A stretch of 7,511 nucleotides of DNA. Origin: Gemmatimonadota bacterium. Its GTDB lineage: Bacteria; Latescibacterota; UBA2968; UBA8231. The stretch's first letter is position 1. Each line of letters begins with the position of its first letter. The stretch lies in contig JAPOYQ010000928.1 in NCBI GenBank assembly GCA_026706505.1, forward strand, positions 1 through 7,511. Direction: 5' to 3'. Both the position numbers and the translations under genes were made by a program. Below are positions 7,216 to 7,511 of the stretch, piece after piece. Below the pieces are notes generated by a model that did not search any database, was not told the DNA's origin, and worked only from the letters and a program-made list of their open reading frames with translations.

Positions 7216-7511
7216 CCCGGCCTCGGCAGGCTCAATGGGCCGGCGCGAGTTGGGGATGGCAGGTGGTCTCTTCCTCTTGGCTTTGGTCGTGCGTCTGGTC
7301 TATCTGGAGCACAGCCAAGACAATCCCTTTTTCTCGGCCCCGGTAGTGGACGCCCACTCCTATGTGGCGCAGGCGCGGCAGATCGTCGAGGTGTCTTGGG
7401 TGGGAGACAAACCCTTTTGGCAGCCGCCTCTATACCCCTATTTTCTCGCCCTGATCTACGCCGTTTCCGGCGACTTGTTCTGGACGCCCCGATTTATTCA
7501 GTTCCTCTTGG
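7208..7511 (+). CDS. N-terminal part of a GT-C type membrane glycosyltransferase (family 39/83-like)
   Basis: The frame is open from ATG 7208 to the window edge, giving 101 residues with the C-terminus outside the window. A short basic N-terminus (GRRE at 11-14) leads into a first transmembrane helix (about 16-33, ending RLVYL). It is followed by a loop with PVVDAHSYVAQARQI (45-59) and then QPPLYPYFLALIY (72-84), which enters the second helix. An acidic residue plus Tyr in the first external loop (D48, Y52) and the following PPLYP turn are the usual opening of PMT/ArnT-like GT-C enzymes. These transfer sugars from polyprenyl-phosphate donors to proteins or lipids at the outer face of the inner membrane. 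Acceptor and donor cannot be told from this fragment. It may glycosylate the upstream surface proteins or simply share the operon. Confidence 0.75.
   Translation, partial: MNSPASAGSMGRRELGMAGGLFLLALVVRLVYLEHSQDNPFFSAPVVDAHSYVAQARQIVEVSWVGDKPFWQPPLYPYFLALIYAVSGDLFWTPRFIQFLL

Noticed and set aside
1..7511. tRNA, rRNA, riboswitch, CRISPR, insertion sequence, promoter or rho-independent terminator
   Set aside because: Intergenic space totals about 20 bases; I saw no hairpin-plus-T-run, regularly spaced direct repeats, terminal inverted repeats or transposase motifs.

Overview
The window is almost entirely coding on the + strand. It looks like the interior of one tightly packed operon for cell-envelope proteins from a Gram-negative (diderm) bacterium of roughly 55-60% GC. 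Envelope features include three N-terminal export signals, a beta-barrel-type outer-membrane protein, a predicted lipoprotein, discoidin and FG-GAP/ASPIC-UnbV modules, and a C-terminal domain opening with a TPNGDGIND-type motif. This style is typical of uncultured members of the Fibrobacterota-Chlorobiota-Bacteroidota (FCB) assemblage and neighbours such as Latescibacterota-like lineages. That taxonomic placement is inference from protein style only; no marker gene is present.

Layout: (1) bases 1-132, the last 43 codons of a protein whose C-terminus resembles that of the next gene; (2) 135-2867, a 910-residue secreted, probably outer-membrane beta-barrel protein with three acidic calcium-type loops; (3) 2878-5391, an 837-residue secreted protein with two discoidin-like (F5/8 type C) domains and a FlgD-Ig/gliding-motility-type C-terminal domain; (4) 5401-7215, a 604-residue predicted lipoprotein with seven calcium-type FG-GAP motifs and a C-terminal ASPIC/UnbV domain (CRTAC1-like); (5) 7208 to the window end, the N-terminal 101 residues of a multi-pass membrane protein resembling GT-C (family 39/83, ArnT/PMT-like) glycosyltransferases.

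Junctions are 2 nt, 10 nt, 9 nt and an 8-nt overlap, so the five genes are most likely co-transcribed and partly translationally coupled. I see no promoter, terminator, RNA gene, CRISPR or mobile element, and no gene-free stretch longer than about 10 bases.

A reasonable working model is a surface assembly: paralogous outer-membrane barrels, a secreted discoidin-type adhesin or carbohydrate binder, and a calcium-dependent propeller lipoprotein. The glycosyltransferase may be associated or may begin a separate function. No member has a proven role that I can assign from sequence alone.
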